From DATLGB01 sp038258425 (GTDB taxonomy: Bacteria > Actinomycetota > Thermoleophilia > Solirubrobacterales > Solirubrobacteraceae), in contig JBBSPV010000019.1 of NCBI GenBank assembly GCA_038258425.1, positions 4,362-68,361 of the forward strand: a DNA stretch of 64,000 bases. The letters are read 5' to 3'. The translations under genes were made by a program, and so were the position numbers. Below the pieces are notes generated by a model that searched no databases, was not told the DNA's origin, and saw only the letters and a program-made list of their open reading frames with translations. This document shows positions 17,342 through 25,006 of the stretch, one piece after another. Every line of letters starts with the position of its first letter. Within the stretch, counting starts at the first letter, position 1.

Positions 17342-17985
17342 CCGACGACGAGCCGCGGCGCGGCGAGGTGGACCGGAAGATCGCTGCCGAGCACCCGGAG
17401 CTGCGGCTCTGGTGGCTGCCGGTGAGCGTGCCCGCCGAGCGCAGCCCACCCGAGGTCCGCGCGCGGCTGCGGGCGATGTCGGACCGGCTGCGCGGCCCGC
17501 AGGCCATCGCCCTGCGCGGCCAGCCGATCCCGCACGCGTACCGTGTCTTCTTCCGTCACATCGGCCTCGACCCCGACGTGCACCGGGTGCCGGTCGAGGC
17601 GCTCGTGGTCCAGCGGTTGCAGGCCGGCGCGTTCAAGCCCTACTCCTTCCTCCAGGACGCGGTCACCGTGGCCGTGATGGAGACCTCCGTGCCACTCTGG
17701 GCGCTCGACGCCGCCGGCGTGACGGGCGTCCTGCGCCTGCGCGCGGCCGATGACCGCGAGCCGCTCGGGCGCCGCGACGACCGGGCGCCGTGGCTGCCCG
17801 GCGGGCGCCTCGTCGTCGCCGACGGAGCCGGGCCGGTGGCCGTGCTCTTCGGCGACGTCGCCCCCGGGCACGAGGCGACGCCGAAGACGCGCGAGGTCGT
17901 GCTCTTCAGCGTGCAGGTGGCGGGCGTCGCCATGGTGTCGGTCGCCGAGGCGCTGTGGACGGTCGCCGACATGCTCGAGGCGTGA
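17338..17985 (+). CDS. B3/B4 domain protein (PheT-like tRNA-editing fold)
   Basis: A 215-residue protein whose ELRLWWLPVSV opening and central stretch (RHIGLDPDVHRVPVEAL, FKPYSFLQDAVTVAVME) match stand-alone B3/4 proteins. These are related to the editing domain of phenylalanyl-tRNA synthetase beta chain but lack the synthetase core. They are proposed to act in trans on misacylated tRNA or as sugar/nucleotide-binding proteins; the real substrate is unknown. GTG 17338 overlaps the previous stop (GTGA), so it is translationally part of the mce-MMPL operon although no functional link is obvious. Confidence 0.75.
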   Translation: MTDDEPRRGEVDRKIAAEHPELRLWWLPVSVPAERSPPEVRARLRAMSDRLRGPQAIALRGQPIPHAYRVFFRHIGLDPDVHRVPVEALVVQRLQAGAFKPYSFLQDAVTVAVMETSVPLWALDAAGVTGVLRLRAADDREPLGRRDDRAPWLPGGRLVVADGAGPVAVLFGDVAPGHEATPKTREVVLFSVQVAGVAMVSVAEALWTVADMLEA

Positions 17986-18063
17986 GGGCGTCGCCGCGCC
18001 CGGGTGCTCCCGGCCGGCGCGCCCGTTGATAGCCTCCGGCCCACGCCGTCCGGCGGCGTCCTG

Positions 18064-18582
18064 ATGTCCGTACTCGAGCGGCCCATCCACACCACTCCCG
18101 GCGTCGGGGTCGACGAGCGCGCCGCGCGGCGCACCCTGCGCGAGCAGATCGCCCGGCTCGACCGCGACCTGGTCGCCGTCGCCACCTCGGCGCTGCCACG
18201 CCTGGCCGTGCCGCCCGCCGCGGCCGGCGGCGCCGGCCCGAGGCTGCTGAGCCTCGGCGAGCTCGAGCGCACCCGCGACGAGCTGGCGGCCCGCACGCAT
18301 GCCCTGCGCGAGGCGCGCCGCGAGCACGCCGACCGCCAGGCCGCCGCGCGGCTGCTCGTCGAGCGGATGCTCCTCGCCCCGTCCGAGCACAAGTGGCTGC
18401 GGGTCTCCAACGCCGACCTCGGCGAGCCCGGCTGCAAGAGCTACCACGTGCGCCCGCGGCTCGGGGTGATCGGGATGCTCGCCGGCTGGTGGCACGTCAA
18501 GGTCTCCTCCGGGTGTCCCTTAGGGGTGCCGGAGGCGGCGCCCAGCGCGCGGCCTCCGGCGAACCAGCCGTGTCCGCCGTAG
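18064..18582 (+). CDS. Conserved hypothetical protein with coiled coil and C-terminal Cys/Trp motif
   Basis: A 172-residue soluble protein. Residues 15-100 are Arg/Glu/Ala-rich helices with heptad spacing (coiled coil). The C-terminal part has a dense conserved-looking motif: LRVSNADLGEPGCKSYHVRP, then GVIGMLAGWWHVKVSSGCPL, with two Cys and a Trp pair that could bind a ligand or metal. A Pro-rich tail follows. ATG 18064 is chosen over the ORF's earlier ATG at 18004 because the leader between them looks non-coding and lies right after the previous gene. I recognise this end motif from other high-GC actinobacterial hypotheticals but know no function. Confidence 0.6.
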   Translation: MSVLERPIHTTPGVGVDERAARRTLREQIARLDRDLVAVATSALPRLAVPPAAAGGAGPRLLSLGELERTRDELAARTHALREARREHADRQAAARLLVERMLLAPSEHKWLRVSNADLGEPGCKSYHVRPRLGVIGMLAGWWHVKVSSGCPLGVPEAAPSARPPANQPCPP

Positions 18583-18646
18583 GTGGGCCCCGGAATGTCA
18601 TCCGCCTGGGGATCGTGGCAGCCGCCACCGTCCCGCCCCGCCCCTG

Positions 18647-19156
18647 ATGGGCAAGCGCTCTCGCAAGCGGACGGCCGGCCCGTTGCGCGCCGAGTCGGCG
18701 CGGCCCGCGGCCGCCCCCGTCACGCGCGACACCGACCGGCGCGTCGCGCGGCCCAAGAGCCGGGTGGACCGGATGCTCGAGCGCGCCGACGAGCGCCCGA
18801 AGCCGCCCTGGCACCCCGTGCCGCTCGTCGAGGCCTCCGTGCTGATCGGCATCGTGCTGCTCGTCGTCGGGTTCCTCAACGCCGACGCCGCGCGCGGGCG
18901 GCTGGCGATCGCGGTCGGGCTGTCGCTCGCCTCGCTCGCCGGCCTCGACACCGCGGCGCGCGAGCACTTCACGGGCTACCGGTCGCACTCGACGCTGCTC
19001 GGCGCGCTGCCCGGCGTGCTCACCGTCGCCGTGCTCGCGGTCCTGCACGCGCCGTGGCTCGTCGGCGTGCTCGCGGGGGCGGCCGTGTTCGCCGGCGGCT
19101 CGGCGCTCGCCCGGCGGGCGTTCCGGCGCCGCGCCGGCGTGGGCTACAAGCGCTGA
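18647..19156 (+). CDS. Small multi-spanning membrane protein, function unknown
   Basis: A 169-residue protein. The first 60 residues are highly basic (RSRKR, RVARPKSR), then four hydrophobic helices follow at about 63-82, 87-104, 118-139 and 142-157, ending in an Arg/Lys-rich tail. The alternation of charge fits an inner-membrane protein with both termini in the cytoplasm. Start ATG 18647; no clear ribosome binding site. It stands alone between the coiled-coil protein and a VOC protein on the same strand. Confidence 0.6.
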   Translation: MGKRSRKRTAGPLRAESARPAAAPVTRDTDRRVARPKSRVDRMLERADERPKPPWHPVPLVEASVLIGIVLLVVGFLNADAARGRLAIAVGLSLASLAGLDTAAREHFTGYRSHSTLLGALPGVLTVAVLAVLHAPWLVGVLAGAAVFAGGSALARRAFRRRAGVGYKR

Positions 19157-19181
19157 CCGCGCTTGTAGCCTCCTGCCCGCA

Positions 19182-19604
19182 ATGAGCGAGCCGCGGCGCA
19201 TGCAGCTCACCGGGCTGCACCATCTCACGTTGATCTGCTCCGACATGGAGCGGACCATCGCGTTCTACCGCGACGTCCTGGGGCTCGGCGTCGTCCGCGA
19301 CGGTTCCAGCGAGGATGATCCCGGCGTCCGCCACGTGTGGTTCGGGGCCGTCGACGGCGCGCCCGGGCGGCTCGTGAGCGCCATGGAGTACCCCGACCTG
19401 CCGGAGGGCGTGGCCGGCCGCGGCTCCACCCACCACTTCGCGCTCGCCGTCGAGTCCGCCGACGAGCTCGGCGCCTGGGGCGACTACCTGCGCCAGCAGG
19501 ACGTCGAGTGCTCCGAGGTGTTCGAGCGTGGCGGCTTCGCCTCGGTGTACCTGCGCGATCCCGACGGTCACATCGTCGAGATCGCCACCCGCCCCGCTTC
19601 GTAA
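19182..19604 (+). CDS. VOC family protein (glyoxalase/dioxygenase fold)
   Basis: A 140-residue VOC protein with two beta-alpha-beta-beta-beta modules: LTGLHHLTLICSDMERTIAF at 10-29 (metal His14/15 region), a second His pair in THHFALAVES, and the C-terminal YLRDPDGHIVEIATRP whose Glu is the last metal ligand of the family. Length and metal-site pattern fit a metal-dependent glyoxalase- or extradiol-dioxygenase-like enzyme; substrate unknown. It starts at ATG 19182; the next gene is convergent, with a hairpin between them. Confidence 0.85.
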   Translation: MSEPRRMQLTGLHHLTLICSDMERTIAFYRDVLGLGVVRDGSSEDDPGVRHVWFGAVDGAPGRLVSAMEYPDLPEGVAGRGSTHHFALAVESADELGAWGDYLRQQDVECSEVFERGGFASVYLRDPDGHIVEIATRPAS

Positions 19605-19641
19605 CGTCGCCGGGAGGGAGGAGCTTGCGACGACCGGACGG

Positions 19642-19737
19642 CGAAAGCCGGTAGGAGGGCGAAGCCCGGTCTCCCGAGCTTGCGAGGAACCGCAGGCCGA
19701 AAGCCGGAAGGAGGGCGAAGCCCGGTCTCCCGGGCTT
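19642..19737. repeat. Two-copy direct repeat in convergent intergenic region
   Basis: A roughly 40-bp unit beginning CGAAAGCCGG and ending CCCGGTCTCCCG-GCTT occurs at 19642 and again at 19698 (period 56 bp) with only two or three differences. It lies between the convergent VOC and mIHF genes. The second copy carries the perfect arm of the hairpin listed separately; in the first copy the arm is imperfect. Confidence 0.6.
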
Positions 19738-19741
19738 CGCC
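19714..19741. terminator. Perfect 12-bp hairpin, likely bidirectional terminator
   Basis: GGCGAAGCCCGG at 19714-19725 and CCGGGCTTCGCC at 19730-19741 are exact reverse complements around a TCTC tetraloop. It is placed between the stop of the VOC gene (19604) and the stop of the convergent mIHF gene (19754). No T-run is seen, common in GC-rich actinobacteria. Confidence 0.65.
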
Positions 19742-19753
19742 ACCACCGTCAGG

Positions 19754-20116
19754 TCAGGCCAGCGCCAGGCGGGGGTCGCCCGCGATGCTCGCGAACGGGT
19801 CGACCACCGGGCGGCCGGTGAGCCGGGCGACGAGCTGCTCGCGCTGGCGGTCGGTCATCGAGGCGACGGTCTTGGTCTCCGCCATCGGGACCTGCGCGAG
19901 GAAGCGCCGGCAGCGCGTGCGGCCCCAGCGGTGCTGGCTCATGAGCAGGTCGGCGATGGTCATGCTGGCCGCCTCCCACGGCTGCTCCTGGAGCACGTCG
20001 GCCGCCGTGCGATCACCCTCGGCGATCTGCCGCTTGAGCTCCGCCCGGGCGAGCCGGACGCGGTTGGCCCGGTCCAGGGCGCGCATGTGTTGTGGCGCCG
20101 CCGGCGCTGATTCCAT
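19754..20116 (-). CDS. mihF: Actinobacterial integration host factor (mIHF) homolog
   Basis: A 120-residue nucleoid protein. The mIHF pattern is clear: basic helix RALDRANRVRLARAELKRQI, then TAADVLQEQP and MTIADLLMSQHRWGRTRCRR, a helix-two-turn-helix-like segment, and a C-terminal MTDRQREQLVARL helix. In mycobacteria and Streptomyces this protein binds and bends DNA and supports phage integration and nucleoid structure. The open frame runs back to 20329 but ATG 20116 is chosen: GGGGAGG sits about 9 bases upstream, and the upstream extension has no mIHF counterpart. Compared with the usual ~105 residues it has a small C-terminal extension (DPFASIAGDPRLALA). Confidence 0.85.
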   Translation of the reverse strand: MESAPAAPQHMRALDRANRVRLARAELKRQIAEGDRTAADVLQEQPWEAASMTIADLLMSQHRWGRTRCRRFLAQVPMAETKTVASMTDRQREQLVARLTGRPVVDPFASIAGDPRLALA

Positions 20117-20182
20117 GTCGGAAAACCTCCCCGCCTCGACGACTCCGCGTCGCCTGGCCTCGTGTTCGTGTCCATCCCCGTG

Positions 20183-20289
20183 GAGCGCTTCGACGCCACT
20201 GGGCGTCCACCGTCCGGAGACGGGCAGGACGACGACCCCGCGTGCGACCGCCGTCGTCACCTGCCTTCCCCCGATGCGTCGAAGCGCTC
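20183..20289 (-). promoter_or_regulatory. 14-bp inverted repeat upstream of mIHF (leader or operator)
   Basis: GAGCGCTTCGACGC (20183-20196) and GCGTCGAAGCGCTC (20276-20289) are perfect reverse complements separated by 79 bases, in the 334-bp gene-free stretch 20117-20450. A further 12-bp palindrome CGTTGCGCAACG is at 20320-20331. The wide spacing suggests either a long-range stem in an mIHF leader RNA or paired protein sites. I see no coding gene or known riboswitch in this stretch. Confidence 0.45.
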
Positions 20290-20450
20290 GACGGGCGCAA
20301 CCGTAGACGAGCCCGAGTTCGTTGCGCAACGCACGACGGGCGCCTCACTCGCAAAGAGCGGGTGTTATTCGCCGGGGATGTCAGCACGCGGAAACTCGAC
20401 GGATGACCGATGGCGTCACCGGGTGCCGACGTGCCCGCGGACGCCGCGGG

Positions 20451-21722
20451 TCAGGTGTGCAGCGGCCCGGGCAGTGGCCCGTGCTCGGCCTCGAACGCCC
20501 GCTTGACCTCGGCGAATGCGGCCAGCGCGCGGTCGAGCGTCGCGCGGTCGTGCGTGGCCATGACGCTCGTGCGCAGCAGTGCGCCGGCGGGCGGCACGGC
20601 GGGGTGCAGGGCGACGTTGACGTAGACCCCGGCGTCGTAGAGCGCGCGCCAGAGCAGCACGGCCGTCCAGTCGTCGCCGACGACGACGGGCACGATGGTG
20701 GTGACCGCGTCGCCGCCGCCCGGCAGCGGCTGGGGCTCGACCACCTGGAACCCCAGCTGGTCCAAGCCGTCGCGCAGGTAGCGCGCGTTGTCGAGCACGG
20801 CGGCGAACAGCTGCGGCCCCTCCGCCGAGCGCACGACCCGTAGCGCGGCGAGCGCGGCCCCGACGGCGGCGGGCACCGCCGAGGCGGTGAACAGGAAGGC
20901 GCGCGACTGCACGCGCAGGAAGTCGATGACCTCGTGGGAGCCGGCGAGGAAGCCGCCGCACGAGGCCAGCGACTTCGAGAACGTGCCCATCCGCAGGTCG
21001 ACCTCGTCCTCGACCCCGAGCAGCTCCGCGGTGCCGGCGCCCCGCGCGCCGAGCACACCGGCCCCGTGCGCCTCGTCGACCATCAGGCGGGCGCCGTGCT
21101 CGTGGCAGAGCGCGACGATGTCGGTCAACGGGGCGATGTCGCCCTCCATGGAGAAGACGCCGTCGACGACCACGAGCGTGCCGCTGCCTTCGGCCGCCGC
21201 GCGCTCGAGCTGCTTGTCGAGCTTGTCCATGCGGTTGTGGCGGAACGGCCGCAGCTTGGCCCGCGAGAGCAGGCACCCGTCCAGGATGGACGCGTGGTCG
21301 CCGCTGTCGGCCACCACGGTGTCCCCCGACCCGAGCAGCGTTCCCAGCGCCGCGAGGTTCGCGCCGTGCCCGGTGGAGGTCACGAGCGCCTCCTCCGTGC
21401 CCATCCAGGCCGCGAGCTCGGCCTCGAGCTCGAGGTGGAGGTCGATCGTCCCGTTGAGCAGCCGCGAGCCGGTCAGGCCCGTGCCGTAGCGCTCCAGCGC
21501 GTCACGCGCCCCCTGCTTGACGCGCTCGTCCCCGGTGAGGCCGAGGTAGTTGTTCGAGCCGAGCATGATCCGCGTGGCGCCCTCCATCTCCACCACGGGG
21601 GCGGCGGCGGTCTCCAGCCGGCGGAAGTACGGCAGCAGATCGGCTTCGCGCGCGGCGTTGAGCTGCTCCAGGCGCTCGTGGCGGCGAACCTTCTCGAAGA
21701 CGTCGACGACGGTCTCGGACAT
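20451..21722 (-). CDS. Alpha-oxoamine synthase, serine palmitoyltransferase-like
   Basis: A 423-residue PLP enzyme of the alpha-oxoamine synthase family (KBL, BioF, HemA, SPT), which condenses an amino acid with an acyl thioester with loss of CO2. Landmarks: LGSNNYLGL at 54-62, GTGLTGSRLLNGT at 80-92, His143, DEAHGAGVLG with PLP-ring Asp216, and the Schiff-base Lys250 in GTFSKSLASCGG. The TFSKS-AS-GG form is typical of serine palmitoyltransferase and related enzymes, whereas BioF/KBL usually have GTLGKALG. No biotin genes are near. Divergent (69 bp) from a GNAT gene and a fatty-acid hydroxylase-like gene, which supports sphingoid-base synthesis; AOS of another pathway is the alternative. Confidence 0.8.
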   Translation of the reverse strand: MSETVVDVFEKVRRHERLEQLNAAREADLLPYFRRLETAAAPVVEMEGATRIMLGSNNYLGLTGDERVKQGARDALERYGTGLTGSRLLNGTIDLHLELEAELAAWMGTEEALVTSTGHGANLAALGTLLGSGDTVVADSGDHASILDGCLLSRAKLRPFRHNRMDKLDKQLERAAAEGSGTLVVVDGVFSMEGDIAPLTDIVALCHEHGARLMVDEAHGAGVLGARGAGTAELLGVEDEVDLRMGTFSKSLASCGGFLAGSHEVIDFLRVQSRAFLFTASAVPAAVGAALAALRVVRSAEGPQLFAAVLDNARYLRDGLDQLGFQVVEPQPLPGGGDAVTTIVPVVVGDDWTAVLLWRALYDAGVYVNVALHPAVPPAGALLRTSVMATHDRATLDRALAAFAEVKRAFEAEHGPLPGPLHT

Positions 21723-21791
21723 GGCGAAGGACGGTACCCGGCCCGCCGGTCGCGCGCTCGAGCGGACCGGCCACTAGGGTCCGCGCCGCCC

Positions 21792-22946
21792 ATGCCCGGC
21801 CCGGTCGAGATCGCCCCCGTCGCCTCGCGGCGCGACCTGGACCGCTTCGTCAAGCTGCCCTTCCGGCTCTACGAGGGTCAGGAGCACTGGGTCCCGCCGC
21901 TGATCTTCGACCGCAAGCGCTTCCTCGACCGGCGGCGCAACCCGTTCTTCGAGCATGGCGAGGCGGAGTACTTCCTCGCCCGTCGCGACGGCCGGGTCGT
22001 GGGGCGCATCAGCGCCCAGGTCGACCGCCACCTGCAGTCCTTCCAGGACAACCGCTGGGGCCAGTTCGGCTTCTTCGAGTGCGAGGACGACCCCCAGGCC
22101 GCGCGGGCGCTGATCGACGCCGCACAGGCGTGGGTCACCGCCCGGGGCTGCGACCGGCTCGTCGGGCCCTTCGACTTCACGACCAACGACGAGTGCGGCG
22201 TCCTCGTCGAGGGCTTCGACGAGGACCCGGTGATCCTGCTCAACTGGACCCACCGCTACTACCCGGCCCTGCTCGAGGGCGCCGGCCTGGCCCCGGCCAT
22301 GGACACGCTCATGTGGCACCTCGACGTATCCGACCGCGATCGCGTGCATCCCGCGATCTGGGAGATGGCGGCCAAGTCGGAGTCCGAGCACGGCGTCACC
22401 ACCCGCACGATGCGCAAGGGCGATCTCGAGGCCGAGGTCGGCCGCTTCCTCGAGGTCTACAACGCGGCCTGGGAGCGCAACTGGGGCTTCGTGCCGCTGA
22501 CGGCCTCCGAGGTCCGCCACTACGCCAAGCAACTGCGGCCGATCCTCGACGAGAACTGGGCGATGCTCGCGTTCAAGGACGGCGAGGTCGTCGGCGCGGC
22601 GCTGTCGCTTCCGGACTACAACCAGGTCTTCAAGCACATGAACGGCCGGCTGCTGCCGCTCGGGTGGGCGAAGTTCCTCTACTGGCGGCGCAGGATCGAC
22701 CGCGTGCGGGTCTTCGCCCTCGGGGTCAAGGCCGAGCACCAGCACACCGGCGTCGCCGCCCGCTTCTACGAGATGCACTACGACGCGGCGCAGCGGACGC
22801 CGCAGAAGTCGGGGGAGACGGGCTGGATCCTCGAGTCCAACGTCCCGATGAACCGGGCCATGGAGGGCATGGGCGGCACGATCCTCGCCCGCTACCGGAT
22901 CTTCGAGCGCGAGATCGCGGCCGCTGACGGCGCTGCGCCGCGGTAG
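21792..22946 (+). CDS. YghO-like GNAT-fold N-acyltransferase (candidate ceramide synthase)
   Basis: A 384-residue protein of the YghO type: N-terminal half with FFEHGEAEYFLARRDGRVVG and GRISAQVDRHL (first GNAT-like beta region), FGFFECEDDPQAARALIDAA and the WILESNVPMNRAMEGMGG C-terminal motif. It is longer than simple GNAT enzymes because of a duplicated/extended fold. Start ATG 21792; the open frame further upstream is antisense to the synthase gene and was discarded. From memory, the bacterial ceramide synthase of Caulobacter is an acyltransferase of this general kind; its location beside a SPT-like synthase makes N-acylation of a sphingoid base the leading hypothesis. Confidence 0.75.
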   Translation: MPGPVEIAPVASRRDLDRFVKLPFRLYEGQEHWVPPLIFDRKRFLDRRRNPFFEHGEAEYFLARRDGRVVGRISAQVDRHLQSFQDNRWGQFGFFECEDDPQAARALIDAAQAWVTARGCDRLVGPFDFTTNDECGVLVEGFDEDPVILLNWTHRYYPALLEGAGLAPAMDTLMWHLDVSDRDRVHPAIWEMAAKSESEHGVTTRTMRKGDLEAEVGRFLEVYNAAWERNWGFVPLTASEVRHYAKQLRPILDENWAMLAFKDGEVVGAALSLPDYNQVFKHMNGRLLPLGWAKFLYWRRRIDRVRVFALGVKAEHQHTGVAARFYEMHYDAAQRTPQKSGETGWILESNVPMNRAMEGMGGTILARYRIFEREIAAADGAAPR

Positions 22947-22959
22947 TACCCTCACGGTC

Positions 22960-23589
22960 GTGCGACGTGCCGAGCTGCTCAAGGCCTCACCGAGGATGTT
23001 CGAGTCCAACGTCCTCGACTTCTTCACGCGCGTGCATCCGCTCGTGCCGCTGGCGCTGTTCGGCCCGGCCATCGTCGTCCTCGCCGTGCTCGGCGTGGGG
23101 GACGCGGGCGCGTGGGCCGTGGCCTGGATCGCCGGCGGCTACCTGTTCTGGACGCTGACGGAGTACTGGCTGCACCGCCTCGTGTTCCACTTCGAGGCCG
23201 ACAACGCCGTCGCCCAGCGCTTCCACTGGATGATCCACGGGGTCCACCACGACCACCCGAACGACCGGCTGCGGCTCGTCATGCCGCCCTCGGCGTCGCT
23301 GCCGCTGGCGACGATCTTCGTGGTCGCCTTCTGGCTGCTCCTCGGGGCGGGCTGGGCCGGCTTCGCGGCCGGCTTCCTCGCGGGGTACCTCTTCTACGAC
23401 ACGCTGCACTACCACGTGCACCACCACAAGCCGCGCACGCGGGTGGGCAAGCGGCTGCGCGAGCTGCACATGCGCCACCACTTCCAGGACCACGAGCGCG
23501 GGTTCGGCGTCTCGGCGCCCTGGTGGGACCACGTGTTCGGGACCGCGCCACAGCAGCGGCCGGCCCGCGGCGCCGGCGAGTCGTCCTGA
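22960..23589 (+). CDS. Fatty acid 2-hydroxylase-like membrane di-iron enzyme
   Basis: A 209-residue member of the fatty acid hydroxylase superfamily. Histidine clusters match the FA2H/Scs7 layout: H72xxxxH77, H89xxxH93xxH96H97, H150 with H154-H156, and H170xxH173H174; 'HGVHHDHPNDRLRLVMPP' is nearly the FA2H consensus. Four hydrophobic segments lie between them. No cytochrome b5 domain is fused, as usual in bacteria. FA2H enzymes 2-hydroxylate the acyl chain of ceramides. GTG 22960 starts 13 bases after the GNAT gene, so the two are co-transcribed. Carotenoid or sterol hydroxylase activity is a weaker alternative because those have other spacing. Confidence 0.85.
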   Translation: MRRAELLKASPRMFESNVLDFFTRVHPLVPLALFGPAIVVLAVLGVGDAGAWAVAWIAGGYLFWTLTEYWLHRLVFHFEADNAVAQRFHWMIHGVHHDHPNDRLRLVMPPSASLPLATIFVVAFWLLLGAGWAGFAAGFLAGYLFYDTLHYHVHHHKPRTRVGKRLRELHMRHHFQDHERGFGVSAPWWDHVFGTAPQQRPARGAGESS

Positions 23590-23609
23590 GCGTCCGCCAC
23601 CCTGATCCC

Positions 23610-23930
23610 GTGACGAACGACCCGACGCCCCATCCCGACGAGCCCGAGATCGTCGACGGCCTGCCCGTCCTCGCCGAGGAGACGCCGGCCGGCCTCGCGG
23701 AGCCCGCGGCCACGCCCGGGGTCCTCGAGCTCGTCGCGGCCAACAAGCCCGCGGCGCTCGTGGCCGCCTCGACGTTCATGGCCGGCGCCCTCACCGCGGC
23801 GCTCGTCAACCGCCGGCGGACCCGGGTCGTGCGCCGGCCGGTCGGCCGGCGCAAGGGCCGGCCGGTGCTCGGGGAGGTCGTCTCGAGCAACGCCTTCCTC
23901 GTCGACGTCCACGTCCTGCGCCGCGACTGA
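23610..23930 (+). CDS. Small single-span membrane protein of unknown function
   Basis: A 106-residue protein with an acidic, Pro-rich N-terminus (1-38), one hydrophobic helix (LVAASTFMAGALTAALV, about 47-64) and a very basic segment (NRRRTRVVRRPVGRRKGRP) before a C-terminal tail ending DVHVLRRD. The basic cluster after the helix would place the C-terminus in the cytoplasm. GTG 23610 starts 20 bases after the hydroxylase gene, and the stop overlaps the glycosylase start (TGATG). No known family recognised. Confidence 0.55.
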   Translation: MTNDPTPHPDEPEIVDGLPVLAEETPAGLAEPAATPGVLELVAANKPAALVAASTFMAGALTAALVNRRRTRVVRRPVGRRKGRPVLGEVVSSNAFLVDVHVLRRD

Positions 23931-25006
23931 TGCCCGCGCCCGGGCGCCCGGCGCGTCCGGGTGAGCCCGTCGAGCTGCGCCTCGACGTGACGGCCGCGTG
24001 GCCGTTCCGCCTGCGCGGCGCGTCGTCGGACGGCCTCTTCCGCCGCCGCGGCGCGGCCGTCCAGCGGCTGGTGCACGTCGGCGGCGAGCCCGTCGTGGTC
24101 GGCGCCGTCGAGGTCGGTCCCCAGCGGGTGCGCTTCGGCGCCCGCGCGGCGACGAGCGAGGCGTGCCGCGCCGGGATCGAGCGGATGCGCTTCGCCGTCG
24201 GCGTGGACTGCGACCACCGCGCCTTCCACGAGGCCCACCGCCGGGACCCGTGGCTCGGCCGGGCGCTGCGCGCCTTCCCGCACCTGCGCGTCCGGCGGCG
24301 GCCCGATCCGTGGGAGGCGCTGGCCTGGGCGATCTGCGAGCAGCTCATCGAGTTCCAGCGCGCGGTGGCCATCGAGCGCCGGCTGGTCGCGGCGCTCGGC
24401 GCCCGGTGCGAGCGGACGGGGCTGCGCGACGCGCCCTCCGCCGCGCGGGTGGCCGGGGCGGCGCCGGCCCAGCTGGCGAGCTTCGACCTCGTCCAACACC
24501 GCGCCATCACCCTGCGCCGCGCCGCCCTCGAGGTCGCGCGCGGGCGGGTGGACCTCGGGGCGGCCGACCACGAGACCGGCTGGCACCGCCTGCGCGCGAT
24601 TCCCGGGATCGGGCCATGGACCGTCGAGATGCTCGCGCTGCACGGCCAGGGCCGCGACGACCAGCTCCCGGCCGCCGACGTCGGCTACCTCAAGCTCGTC
24701 GGCCGCCTCGTCACCGGCAACCCGCGGGCCCGCGCCGACGAGGCCGAGGTGCGCGGCTTCTTCGAGCCCTACGAGCCCTGGAGCGGGCTCGCGGGCGAGT
24801 ACCTGCGCGTATCCGCCGCCCACGGATGGCTCACGGCGGCGGCCAGCGCGCGGTCGAAGAGCCCGCCGCCGAAGGTCGCCCGTCGCACCCCGAGCTCGGC
24901 GAGCTCGGCCGGGGAGGGGCCGTCGTCGACGAGCAGCGCGTTGACCGGCGCGCCGGCCTCGGCCACCCAGCGGGCGAGCGTCGCGGCGGGCGCGGCGATC
25001 GGGTAG
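23930..25006 (+). CDS. alkA: AlkA-type DNA-3-methyladenine glycosylase with antisense C-terminal extension
   Basis: A 358-residue frame. The HhH-GPD core is clear: EALAWAICEQLIEFQRAV (about 129-146), hairpin AIPGIGPWTVEMLAL (223-237) and catalytic Asp250 in QLPAADVGYLK. These enzymes remove alkylated bases in base-excision repair. The fold should end near residue 292-300 (WSGLAGEYL), but the frame runs about 60 residues further, and everything from residue 280 is antisense to the convergent lyase-family gene. The tail (Ser/Ala/Arg-rich) looks like read-through. A partial tandem loss of the stop codon explains the 238-bp overlap. Start ATG 23930 overlaps the previous stop. Confidence 0.85.
   Translation: MPAPGRPARPGEPVELRLDVTAAWPFRLRGASSDGLFRRRGAAVQRLVHVGGEPVVVGAVEVGPQRVRFGARAATSEACRAGIERMRFAVGVDCDHRAFHEAHRRDPWLGRALRAFPHLRVRRRPDPWEALAWAICEQLIEFQRAVAIERRLVAALGARCERTGLRDAPSAARVAGAAPAQLASFDLVQHRAITLRRAALEVARGRVDLGAADHETGWHRLRAIPGIGPWTVEMLALHGQGRDDQLPAADVGYLKLVGRLVTGNPRARADEAEVRGFFEPYEPWSGLAGEYLRVSAAHGWLTAAASARSKSPPPKVARRTPSSASSAGEGPSSTSSALTGAPASATQRASVAAGAAIG

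Noticed and set aside
2571..17985. Mce operon as horizontally acquired island
   Set aside because: Base composition and codon style match neighbours, no tRNA, integrase or repeats at its borders.
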